Assembly: GCF_037975245.1 (NCBI RefSeq)
Contig: NC_092562.1
Span: 31,436,554-31,500,553 of the forward strand
DNA: 64,000 nucleotides
Reading direction: 5' to 3'
Source of the DNA: Apostichopus japonicus
Taxonomy: Eukaryota > Echinodermata > Holothuroidea > Aspidochirotida > Stichopodidae
Positions 34,310 to 45,721 of the stretch are shown piece after piece; the stretch's first letter is position 1; each line of letters begins with the position of its first letter. The notes beneath the pieces are model-generated. The model saw only the letters and a program-made list of their open reading frames with translations. It was not told where the DNA came from and searched no databases. A program made the translations under genes and the position numbers.

Positions 34310-37300
34310 CTACCTGAAAGGTGCAATATTTATTTGATATAAGTTCAAAGTAAGACTAATCACAAATGAAACGATGAGCCAATATCGAGGCTGGATGAGA
34401 TGTCCACTGTTGGAGGTTTCTTTCTTGTCAGCTGCAAGTAAAGATAGATAAATCAGTTTTCATTCTGTTGTTTTCTCATGTACTTTCGACCAAAGAAAAA
34501 GTATAGTTAATAAAATGTCGAAGAATTTCCAGTTGCATTTGGATTCGTTCTAATCATTGCATTTGTGTCATTTAATAAGTTTTAAACATATCGAAAAGGT
34601 TTCATAATAGTTTCCCCCGAATTGTTTAAAATCACACACAATGGGAAGTTTTTAGCAGCTGTAATACATATTGCTCTGAAATGTTGTATCCGTTTGTCCT
34701 ATTTTGAGATGGTTCAATTCTTAGTCGTACTTACCACACCCTTCAAGCGGAAACAGTTCACATCTTAAGAGTCCGTTGTCACAGTGACAGAGGTTACAGT
34801 TCCTATATACCCACGCCCCATTGGCCAGACGATCACATAGGGAGATGTTACGCACGTCAGTTTCACAGTACCTTCCAGTGAAATAATTCGGACACATACA
34901 GAATGCTCCAAGGTAACCTGTCCCGCCATTTTGACAATGAGAGTCATCGTAAATGACTGCAAGTTTAAGAGAAGAAAAGGCAATCAATATGACAAATGTT
35001 TGCTGTATTTATCTGTACCCTTGTACTATATATAGGTAAACAAACTCCATTAAATGAATACTGTATGGAGGCATATACCCAACTTCAAAAGAGAAGGCAG
35101 GGATGGGCCCTTGCAAAATGAATTTCTCGGGGTTCAAAATTATATTATTTGAAATTGAGGGCAGGATCACATGGGTGTTGGAAGAGGGTACAGTCTGAAT
35201 GGAGGGGGGCGGGGGGGGGGGGGTTACAAAGTTCTATCGGCAGTGGGAAATACAACTTTAACTTCGGGGGCGAAAGAATAAGTTATCTCAAACTAATCCG
35301 ACCAAATTTACCTAAAAATCACGTAACACGAATTCCATTAAACAAACAGGCACTTTTTAATGCATTTTTTTTCAACAACGGCTCCTTTTCCTCACATATT
35401 ATAGAGAGTACTTTCTGTTTCAAAAATGTGTTTATTGTTTTAATTTTCATTATCAACGGGGCACATATTATTTATGGATATAGAAGCACTTTTGACGCTT
35501 AAAAAAAATTCCAGCCCCTTTCCAAGCGGGGAGGTAGCATTGAACGTAGTGCTACATAAACTACAGATTAAAAGCATCTGGGAGTTGTTGGGAAGTGGAT
35601 ATAGAGGACCTTTGAAGGCATTGAAGACTCGCCCCAAACAGCCTGCCGCCATCTTTAAATAGTTAACTTTCCGTTGCTTGCAAGTAAAGTTTTTTCTCTT
35701 GTCGCTACAAAATGCAGACAGTAATGAAACGTGATACCTTGTTATCTTTAGCTGGACCTGATATGTCCATCGCTGTATCGTTTGTACACTGTGCTGTGGG
35801 TATTGACCGCAGCTGTATGTACTGACTGTACACTAGTGTCTAATTACCGACGTAGCAAGCTGTGTGTGTATTTTCTGGGATCGATGGTGGTGCTAACACT
35901 TCCGCTACACCTCATACGAAACTAGGTCAGATTACAGGCATTAGACGTTTCTTTTTGCGCGAGTCTTCACACCCTTTAGAGTCCTACTGTATATGTAATG
36001 ACCGTATAGCCAGGCATCCGCGCTGATCATGGATAATATCGGTTCACGTTCAAGAGCGCTAGTCATGGTGTCGCTTCTCAGCTAGCTTTATAATTACTTT
36101 TTCTTCAAATCATAAGGTTTTCGTTTAGGCTATTTGAATTATGTATTAATATCACAATTTGATATCATAGCTTGAGATGCGTGTTAGGGTGTTGGCATCG
36201 TCCACGAAGGACATAAAGTAATATAGTGTTCCTCTGATCAGTAAGAACATGGAGGTAAAAACAGAGTTAGAATGAGGACAGGAACACGAGAGAAAGAGAC
36301 ACGTTGTACACTAGGAAGTGAAACCGGCTGTGCTATTGTGCCGATTCACTGTTGATAAAGATGTTCTGGGGTGAACTTCGGAGCCAACGATGTGTGAATG
36401 GTTACGTAACGGCGTATTGATGACTTTAGACCTATATTGAAAGACATCTATTGTGTTAACTTTCTAGTCAATAAGAGATTGGTATCCTATGGTGAGTAAA
36501 GGGGTGCCAAAGTGGTTAACGACCTATAGTTTACAATGAATGGGTAAAGACTGTCAATCGACTTTAATGAAAGTCAAACTTTTAATCAGAAAATAGTTGT
36601 TTATGGAATGTAACTCCTCCGTGTGTGTATTCGGGATGATTGAAGGCCGTCAGTTTTGATACACTTCAAACCCATCCCTCCTAAAATTACCAACTTAAGA
36701 TTTTGAAAGTGTTTCGCTTTAAGTGGTGTTGCAGAAAGAAATATTTTTCGGACACCGACGGTTGTATGGATATAAAAAAAAATCGTGACGTAACGAAAAT
36801 CTGTCACATCATATAGTGATTAACATTTTAGGCAAGAACATACCTACACAAATGTCACTTCAGAAATCAAACTTACATCCGAAACAATGAATAAAGCAAT
36901 GGGTTCAAATCATGCCAAAAGAAATCAAGAGCAAAAAAAAAAAAAAAAAAAAAACATTAAATGTGTTTTACACAACATTTTCGCATTATATTAATTGGAT
37001 AATTACTCCTTCGTTCGGGTAGGCAATTTTTGCTAATCAACTAAATTTGAAATTAGGGTTATACCATTATGTGTGAATATGGGCCGTGTACGAGTGACAT
37101 AAAGATACAGCTCAACTTATATGAATGATGTGTAGGCTAAGTGGCACTGTGTATTGTCTTTTAAGGAGGGTGGGGTGGGTGCATATAGAAGAAATGGGTG
37201 TATTGAGAGGACCAGTGTTGCCTTCACAAACTTGTCGTCAAAGAAACTGTTGGCAAAGAAACTGACGCCAAATAAGGTACAAAATGACAGGGGTAGATCC

Positions 37301-40300
37301 AGGATTTTCTTAAAGGGGGAGGGATGCGGTGGAGGCGATGTTACTCTGAGAGACGCACTTATGACGGTTACTATCTAAGCGGAGCGCCACCATCAGTTGG
37401 CGCCGGTAGCGAAGCAAACAATTTTTTGCCAAAAATGCCTCCCAGATTGCCGGAAATGACACTTCCCATGCCCTGGTGCATTCTTCATTTTGAGATCTCT
37501 TGCACAACTAATACAAAACGAAAAAGAATTCACTTTATATTTGATATTTTACACATGCAGGTAATTGAAGGTAACCATATTTTGATAAGTACTTCACGTT
37601 ACATGGATAGAAGTCCATGACATGTGTTCTTGGCTAGGCCAAAATTCATGTTAATTGCGACTACTTGTGTGTACTTGTAGGTGAATAATAATTGCTACGT
37701 CAATAGCCAGATGCAAAAGCAAGCTAGGGCATATGATGGTAGCCGTAGCTATACATACTGAGGGAAAGCATTGTGGGGAATTGTGGTGTATATTAATTGT
37801 TAGGTTTGTGTTATTATTGTTTGTTAACATACCACAAAGGGACCTACTGGGGTACCAAATGAGCTGAATGATTGGGCCGTGAAGGGGACTGGGGGCCACG
37901 TCCCCTCGTTAGTTTGTTACAAAGGCCCTGACATGGGGTTGATGAAGTAAGCAATTGACGATACCGGGAGAGCATACGCCCAGGTAGGAAATTCTATTTG
38001 TACACATTGCATTACTATTATTGTCCAAATATTTACGATTAATTTCCAAGGGGCGGGCCGGCCACCCTCCCCCCCCCCTCCCTCCCCAGGATCCATCCCT
38101 GATTAAGGTGATTTTATATGAGAGAACACTTACCAGGAATCTGCTCTTGGTGATTCACGTGATGTATGGTTGGTTTTTTAGGGCTTTGTATATCTAGTCC
38201 ATATTTCTGATTATTATCCGGTTTTGCGTCTCGCATGTCTTGTCTTTGATCGTAGAATGCTCTATCCTGCATCAGCGTGTTACCGACGACTGCGGTAAGC
38301 AACCCCAGCAATAAAATCAAATGAGTAATTAGAATTACAAATCTGTTGGAAAAAAAAAACCGGAAAAGAAACATGATGTGAATGCTCCTGCTTAAAGGTA
38401 TGCTGTGTTGGCCCCAAATATGCTAGATATTCAAATATGGTCACCATTGGTCAAAATTCTGAAACTGTTTTTATTACAACCTTTGATGAAATTTCCTCAC
38501 TGGGACTTTCAATCATCAAGTGTGTTCCTTAAAAATGCATGAGAACAATTTGGAGAGTAATGACCTCCATGAATGTACTTTTTGAAAACTTCTAGCAATT
38601 ATATATAGTGTGCTATAATTTGGTGCCTATACTGACTACCTTTAAATGTGTATATTTCACGAGATACTTGATCGTAAATTGATAGTATTACTCAAGGCTA
38701 ATTTACAGAGACCTGTAAATTAATTGGATACAACCTACCTCGTATTCTCAACTCATATACAAGCTCGTCTGCAGCATATTATTTGCATTACAAACAACAT
38801 AACGGTCACTAGCGTATGGTTCCTTGCTTTAGTGTTGTAATTTCATCACCCAATATCATAACATTTATGCACACGATAACCAGCGATTGCGCTCAAATGG
38901 TCCCTGTTGCTGTGTCATCGCGGACCCAAGCAAGTGTCACAGACGCACAAACAGACACACACGCTAACCTGACAGCATAGGTTCATTTGGTTCCAGCAAG
39001 GAACCAAAAAGCATCAAGGCCAGTGGATCTGAATATACGTATAGGCCTTACTTGTTAAAAAAAGGACAGTATCATTTGATTCATTTCATTCATTTATAAA
39101 CTTGTATCAATGTATCAGCGATATATTTGATACATGAGGGAGAGAGGAAGAGAGTGGTGTGAAGAAATAATCAAAATACCCAAATATTCATGGTATACGG
39201 CATTACGCATGCAGGGGTCTCAGTATAACTCCACCAGCCCCCCCCCTCCACCCACCCACACCCCCCCCCCCTCCCCTGCTCCTCCCGGTTTTTGCTTTCC
39301 TCTTCAATTTATCGTATTTATCGTACATGAGGATAACGTTGATTCCAGTAGCCACTTGTTCATCAGCAGTTTCCTGTATTAACATTGATAACAACAGGAA
39401 ACCACCGAACCTACTACTATACCACTGATCTAAATATCCTGTTTTAGTCTCCATACGGTACCGCGTAAACGTCTCCTTTTCAATTAAAAAACTGCCGTTG
39501 ACATTCCGTGACGTTCTAGTGTTTTCTGATACCAGTTTGGAACAGAGTCATGTAAGGTTCTGGTTTGGACCAAAGGATAATGAACATCACACAGGTAATC
39601 CCTGAGTCTCCATTGTTACCATGAAATCCATTAAAACATTAGTGAGTCAGTTTTGGGTCGCAAGTCATTGCATGCATGTTATACGTTAATCCATCGATGA
39701 ATCACAAAGTTTACACATTTAACTATTTTTACCGCGTTCTTGGTTTGTGTAACAAAGCATACAAACAGTATCATTTGATTCTTTCATCGCCTCAACATTT
39801 TTTTTGTTACATTACATTTGGCTTTCTTGTACACTTTATACAATCCCTTACAATTTGTGAATCCATCCGGTAATTAAGTTCCTCTACGGTAGCCTAAATA
39901 AACTATGGCCTAGCAGGAGATTCTTTCCAAGCCTTCGATGCCAGATAATGGATGAGAATTCCCCCCCCCCCCCCCCCCGTCATCATTTGAGGCTTGGAAG
40001 TATACGAACCATAGTCGACTTTGACTGTTTGAACTGTTGAAAAATGTTTATTATAATCGAAGAAGGAATTTAGACAAACATTCCAACCACTTGCTTGATA
40101 ATGGAATTTATAACATGATAATAAACTCGATAATAAAGTCCCAGGTTATAGCCAGTTGGCATAATAAATGATTATTTCGTTGTTGTCGGTAAATGTTATG
40201 GGGTAAAAGTATGCAACCTAAAATCCCGGCACCACTTAACACTTACTTCAACCCATCACATATAATGTTGTTAACACATAACTTGTATAGCCAACGGTGC

Positions 40301-40589
40301 AATAAGGTGACTATCCATTATCTCTATTTGAATCCTTTCGTATATATATAAAACTAGATTTCAACACAGCTCTATCATGTAGCGCGTGGAACATTGAGTC
40401 TTTAACAGTGTACAGTACAAGCATAACTTATACTTACGTAAACTTAAATTACTCATCTAACATTCCTATCTTGATGGAGAAATCAAGACATTTATGATGC
40501 CTTTGACTATTAATTAACTTGTTTTAATTTGCATTCCATTTTAAATCAATACATGCCAATACTCACCTCCCCATATGGCTGTTACTCAT
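34310..40589 (-). CDS. EGF-CFC family (Cripto/FRL-1/Cryptic-like) Nodal co-receptor
   Basis: These cell-surface proteins let Nodal-type ligands signal through activin receptors. Four coding exons join in phase: 40589-40567, 38342-38134, 34956-34735 and 34431-34310, giving 191 aa (human Cripto about 188). Exon 1 gives only MSNSHMG plus part of an Arg codon; with exon 2 it forms a signal peptide (about 1-28). The EGF-like domain is about 84-108 (HCQNGGTGYLGAFCMC...GRYCE). The CFC domain is about 118-151 with all six Cys and the conserved Trp126. A hydrophobic C-terminus (about 168-191) suggests a GPI signal. Oddities: the EGF domain lacks Cys1 (His84) and Cys3 (Gly91), and Asn123 stands where human Cripto has the ALK4-contact His120. 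Splice borders are GT/AG; exon 2 has a ten-T acceptor tract. It is convergent with RTCA. Confidence 0.93.
35612..35979 (+). mobile_element. TTAA-type MITE, copy 2
   Basis: Full-length match: begins TTGAAGGCATTGAAGACTCG and ends CGAGTCTTCACACCCTTTAG, so terminal inverted repeats are retained while both TTAA ends are mutated by one base. Located in intron 2 of the EGF-CFC gene. Confidence 0.8.
37288..38101. mobile_element. Probable hAT-type element
   Basis: Left end CAGGGGTAGATCC; right end complement CAGGGATGGATCC, typical hAT terminal sequence. The 8-bp flanks do not match (CAAAATGA versus ATTAAGGT), so the boundaries or a single-insertion origin are uncertain. Block 37370-37470 is shared with elements at 6845-6955 and 49250-49345. 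Located just upstream of EGF-CFC exon 2's donor. Confidence 0.45.
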
Positions 40590-40690
40590 CTTCTTGAAGC
40601 ATCAAAAATGGGCATCTTCTAAAGACATCCAGAGGACGTCATTGGTCCAATAATGTTCGTTTTTAATTCTAACCCCACGATTTTTACTTC
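40590..40690 (-). promoter_or_regulatory. Candidate EGF-CFC promoter / 5' UTR
   Basis: Upstream of the short first coding exon the minus strand reads CCAATGACGTC (about 40647-40637), that is, a CCAAT box touching a CRE-like TGACGTC. The start site is unknown. Confidence 0.35.
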
Positions 40691-41207
40691 GAAAATCCAA
40701 CTTTTATACGAAATAGTTCATATACATGCAACTATTCAGCATGGAACTTAAGTATCCATCCAGTGAAAATAACCAGTAAAAGTAGTTTAAACTTCAGAGG
40801 TTTCTATGACTTATAGAATGCAATGCTGTTGGCCTTGATCTGAAGATGTAGAAATATGTGTGTGTGTGCGTAGAAGAGTTGTTTCTCGGAAGAATAAAAA
40901 ATACGTGAACTTCACCAACACATGTGTGTGTTTTAGGTACGGGGCGCAATCATGCGTAACTGGCGCGATAGAAGGTGGACCTAAAGTTGGTGGTTTGAGT
41001 AACCAGATTATCTCGTGAGTACAATAGCTCTATTGACAATGGAAGTGACATTCAACTCCCGTGAATTCAGCCTCGTTAGTCAAACAAAGCAGAGCTTGGC
41101 TATTCAAGTAAAAAGACGAGATAAGAACGAGAACTGATGCGAGTGAAAGGAAACTGACAGCGTCGATCCTCCATGACTCGATAGACAAGCTGACGTCATT
41201 CCTTGAC

Positions 41208-41772
41208 TTGTTCAGAAGTTTATCATCTGGTCATAGGCTGCTGCTTAGAGTAAGGAGGTGTAGCATTGGCCTAGCTATATATAAAAAGGTCCAGAGGAGG
41301 GCTACTAGGATGATTAGTTCCTTAAAGAGTGTTCCTTATTATAGGCGGTTACAACTGTTGAATCTCACCACACTGGAGCTTAGGAGGTTACGTGGGGACT
41401 TGATCCAGATTTTCAAGATTGTGTATGGTTTCGACAATTTATCCTTTACCGATTTTTTCATGTTTGCAAACAGTAGTTGTACCAGAGGTCATTGTCTTAA
41501 ACTCCAAAAGTCACATAGTAGGATTAATATTCGGCATAACTTTTTTTTCTAATAGGGTTGTGAATGAGTGGAATGGTTTGCCTGAGAAAGTTATACTTGC
41601 AAGTAGTGTCAATGGGTTTAAGAATGCTTTGGACAAGCACTTTAAGCATTGTAATCGGGTCTGAGTGTTTGTGTCTTCAGTTTTTTCCCCCTCTCTATAG
41701 GGTCCCTGATGGGGACTTAAGTGTCCCTCCTGATCCTTTTTCTACTAAACTAAACTAAACTAAACTAAACTA
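41208..41772 (+). mobile_element. 5'-truncated non-LTR retrotransposon (CR1/L2-like) 3' end
   Basis: Peptides KKVQRRATRMI, LTTLELRRLRGDLIQIFKI and RVVNEWNGLPEKV are characteristic of the C-terminal part of CR1/L2/Jockey-type reverse transcriptases. The frame shifts at a run of eight T near 41545. The coding end (41664) is followed by a short 3' UTR and a (TAAAC)n tail (41743-41771), as in LINEs that end in microsatellites. No target duplication was found. Confidence 0.8.
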
Positions 41773-42402
41773 TATAATACGGACAGGTGCACGATATGTA
41801 TTGAAGTAGGTTGCAAACATTTGAAACCATGAAAGTGGGTAACAGTGGAATTAGGGTGTGATTTGTTACAACTTCCGGAGGCTCAGTCGCCTCCACATAA
41901 TAGGATGGGGGAACTGAGTGGAATTAAACATCTTTCGGTGCTATGTAATATCCTCAATAAATACAGCCAAGATTACATTATCAATAAAGGATCTATCCTC
42001 AAGGATCTATCCTCCATCCCCCACCCCCTCCACTGGGGGCTCAGTGGATGTACCCCTGCACACGAGTCTAACCAGGTTTACTCGTTTCGCATTTTGTACC
42101 TATATAAATCCACTATGCCATATCGACCACATGTGATATTTCATTTCGTTCGTCGAGGTGGTGAGGGGTACGTAGGGTGAGATGGGCGTACGGGTGGGTT
42201 GGGAATGAATGAGAGGAGGTATATCATTACAATTATGACATTAAGTATAATACAGTTACACGTTACTCAACCTGTAAGCTTCTGCGTAACACCACGTTAC
42301 ATTTGAAACGGAGTTACAAGTTGATTTTTACAGCTAGTCTTTTACCAAGTCCACTACCTTCTTACACGACTTAACATCAGTAAACTCCTGCATGATCATC
42401 GG

Positions 42403-42512
<110 letters not shown>

Positions 42513-42534
42513 TTTGATTTTTGCAACCAAACCT

Positions 42535-43360
42535 CTACTCAGAGTTTCATGCTTACTAGCAATCGTCAGGAGGTGTACTAAAAAGCTATCTCTCTTTCAT
42601 ATTAGTTTTGACTTTATTTTGGGGGTGTTTTGGTTGGTGTCTGCAGCTTGCCAGGATTTCTGATCTTTTGGGCTAGAATGATCTATTATTGCTAGTTTCT
42701 CGGCCTGGCATAAATTACAAGAACCTGGGCTGTTGATCAATGTGTTTGATCTCCTGACAATGGACCAGGAGATTCGGAAGGCTCTATTAGTTTCTTCTAG
42801 AGACCAAACATGTTTTGAAAGCTCAGTTTCTCCGTGATAATTCTTCAAGTTGAACGACTTTTTGTGGTTATTGAACCTTGTTTTGAACTGCCCTCCGCAC
42901 ATACCAATATAAATAGAGAATCCCCAGCAGTCACTTCAGCTTTGTATACTATGGAGGGGGTCAAGCACTCTCCTCCGAGGGGGCAGGTCTCTCGCATTCT
43001 GCAGTTGCATTCATGCTTGGGTGGGTTTTCAACGGCCTTTGATAGGACTTTTTTATTGTGGCTGTTGACTATAGCCTTTGCGTTTCTCATGCAGCTGTAG
43101 CTTAATTTGAGAGTATTTTTGTTGAATATTTGATAGAGCCTGTGTCCTGGCGAGAGTGCTTGGCCACGTACTTTAAAAAAGTTTTTCCAATGTTTGTCTT
43201 TACAGTTTTGCTAGATGGGGGGTTAAACCATGTGATTTTTTCTGGTTCTGTTGTTCCTTTTTGTTGAAGCAGGCCGGGTTTCTGGTTCGAATTTGAGGTC
43301 GCAGTCGTAGCCACTTGAGTTGAGTGCCTCTTTGTATGCTGGTGACGCTTCATTGAATAT
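42535..43360 (-). pseudogene. Penelope-like element relic: RT C-terminus and GIY-YIG endonuclease
   Basis: On the minus strand, in order: ITWFNPPSSKTVKTNIGKTF (about 43235), the Cys-rich linker ECNCRMRETCPLGGECLTPSIVY (about 43000), YIG followed by GGQFKTRFNNHKKSF (about 42900) and ETELSKHVWSLE, ending at a stop at 42597. This is the linker and GIY-YIG endonuclease of Penelope-like retroelements. Frame changes near 43110 and 42930 and loss of the RT core show a dead, 5'-truncated copy. (TA)n tracts lie on both sides. A CTGACGA-hairpin-GAAAC motif lies at 42544-42569, 28 bases after the stop. Confidence 0.87.
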
Positions 43361-43361
43361 A

Positions 43362-43365
<4 letters not shown>

Positions 43366-43428
<63 letters not shown>
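43366..43428. repeat. (TA)n microsatellite
   Basis: About 63 bp of TA between the Penelope-like relic and the candidate solo LTR. Confidence 0.95.
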
Positions 43429-43432
<4 letters not shown>

Positions 43433-44109
43433 ATGATGCAGCATGTTACTTTAAAGGTTTGCTACGCTAATTGCTGTTTTGCACGTCTGTTATGTATTAT
43501 TATGGTAATTTGTAAACGTAGAGCACAATCAGTGCAGTTCTAAGTTACGGTCGAGTAACCTTACAGATTGTTATATAACTGAGTTTGCAAGGAGTGGCTC
43601 GGGCTCTTCTCCCAGTGGCACCAACCTGTACGTCACGCCACGTCGAAACAACCATGAAGTCTGCCTAGCACTAACAAAAAAACACCTTTCCGTTCCGGCC
43701 TTTCTTCACCATGCCAACCAATCTGTGTGTGACTGTGTTAATTCTCTTTTGGACACCACAATGTTCTTGTTTTCTTCTGAACTGGTATTTACCTTACATG
43801 GTCCTGTTCTCTTCCAGAACTGTTATTTACTTAAGGCGCCTTCCTGAAGCTTCCAGACACACCCGCCCTGTTACTTGAGCAAACACCGACTTCTCTGGGA
43901 TGTGACACCCCGACAAAGAGCCCATTGGTAGCCTAGGTACTACCTTCGCGCGTTAAGCTAACTTTAAGTATACCGGTACGTAATGCATTTATGCTAAGTT
44001 ATATGTTTTTGTACCAAGAAACACGGATTAGATTCATTTAAAGACAATACCTCTTTTATCTACTTTATTGTGTTCGTTTCCCAATCCATAATATCTGGAC
44101 TTCGTAACA
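43429..44109. mobile_element. Candidate solo LTR in a TA array
   Basis: 681 bp beginning TGTTATGATG and ending CTTCGTAACA, so the TGTTA/TAACA termini are inverted repeats as in LTRs. TA repeats lie directly on both sides (ATAT on both sides would fit a 4-bp duplication, but this is not decidable in TA sequence). No coding sequence or second copy is in the window. Alternative: an unrelated single-copy stretch that happens to have such ends. Confidence 0.45.
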
Positions 44110-44734
44110 ATATATATAGATATATACGGTACATGTCCTATATACATGTCCTATATATAGGGCCTACATATATAATGTAATGTAATAAAACACGTACATG
44201 GATTTATCATACACGGCCCTAGCTAATCGTTATCAAAGCTATAGCAACATTTAAAAGAATCTGAACTAAGACCTCGGTCACACGTACATTTTTTCAGACA
44301 TAACGATGTTCCGACCATGGTCCGACCATGCTACGGTTTGCGTGTGACCGCTCTCTACTATGGTCTGACGATCGTCCACTAAAGATGGTAATTAGCATCG
44401 TTAGCCCCGAATTAACCATGGTCCGACCATCTTTAGCAGGAAGAACCATGCGTGTGACCAGGCAACTGAGTTGTCCGACTATGCATTTTAGCGTAACACT
44501 GACATCATCTACTACTTACAACTAATAAAACGCGAAACATCGTCAAAACCGTGACCCTTGACCGACCCAACGCGACTGCGCATGATAGCTTTGCAAAAGC
44601 ATTATAACTCACTGAAAGTGTCCTGCTTCCCACTGATGCATGTGTCCGCGCATAACGATCGTCCGAATATAGTACAAAGTCGTGTGAATACGTGTGAACG
44701 CTACCGTAGTTAGATTAATATGGTCGGACTATAG

Positions 44735-45106
44735 TTAAAGGTTGTGTAGACTCGCGCAAAAAGAAACGTCTAATGCCGGTATTCTGACCTAGTTTCGAAT
44801 GAGGTGTAACAGAAGTGTTAGACACCACCATCGACCCCAGAAAATACACACTCAGCTTGCTACCGTCGGTAATTAGACACTAGTGTACAGTCAGTACATA
44901 CAGCTGTGGTCACTACCCACAGCACAGTGTACAGCGATACAGCGATGGACATCTCAGGTCCAGCTAAAGATAACAAGGTATCACGTTTCACTACTGTACT
45001 GTCTGCATTTTGTAGCGACACGAACAAAACGTCACTTGCAAGCAACGGAAAGTTAACTATTTCAGATGGCGGCACGCGATTTGGGGCGAGTCTTCAATGC
45101 CTTTAA
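44735..45106 (-). mobile_element. TTAA-flanked MITE, copy 3
   Basis: 372 bp, inverted relative to the others. Ends are TTAAAGGTTGTGTAGACTCGCG and CGAGTCTTCAATGCCTTTAA, with intact TTAA at both sides. TTAA flanks point to the piggyBac type of target duplication (inference). Confidence 0.85.
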
Positions 45107-45646
45107 GAAACAGTGGTCGGAAGATGCAATTTTAAACGTGTGACCGTGGTACACTAAAGATTTGTTTTTGCCAAGATGACATCACAGACCAACCTCTGTG
45201 TTCTATTTATCACATGTAGTGATGTATGATACGTTTTGATCTATGCGTGTATGCAGAAGTCGTCTAATTAGTCATATGGCAAGTCACAGATGTGCTTTGT
45301 CAGGTCGTGTACTCCGCAAATAATAAATATGTAGAGACATTTTTACACGATCATAGACTGGCGGTATACTATAGTACTGAACATTAGGTGACCCATATAC
45401 GGTACGTAGTTATTCCTGGCGTTCACATATAGCTGCATGCAGTGTTGAAATACATAACATATTAGTTAAGGATGGTTAAGTGACCATAGAGAGAACGTTG
45501 AAAAAACAAAGCCTGTTATCACCAAAACGTGTGTAAAAGCGAAAGAAAGTAGCAAATCTTTCTTGAAATTCTCAGACAGTAATATACTATCTAGATAAGT
45601 GTTATCATGCATTGTTAACGCTCAGTCCATTGAATGGAACATCATT

Positions 45647-45649
<3 letters not shown>

Positions 45650-45716
<67 letters not shown>
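45650..45716. repeat. (TA)n microsatellite
   Basis: About 67 bp of pure TA. Confidence 0.95.

Positions 45717-45721
<5 letters not shown>

Noticed and set aside
37280-38109. Firm hAT call with target duplication
   Set aside because: The ends look like hAT termini but the 8-bp flanks do not match; kept only as probable.
38343-38374. Met at 38374 as start of the EGF-CFC protein
   Set aside because: The stretch is a polypyrimidine tract plus acceptor; the phase-perfect short exon at 40567-40589 gives a better signal peptide.
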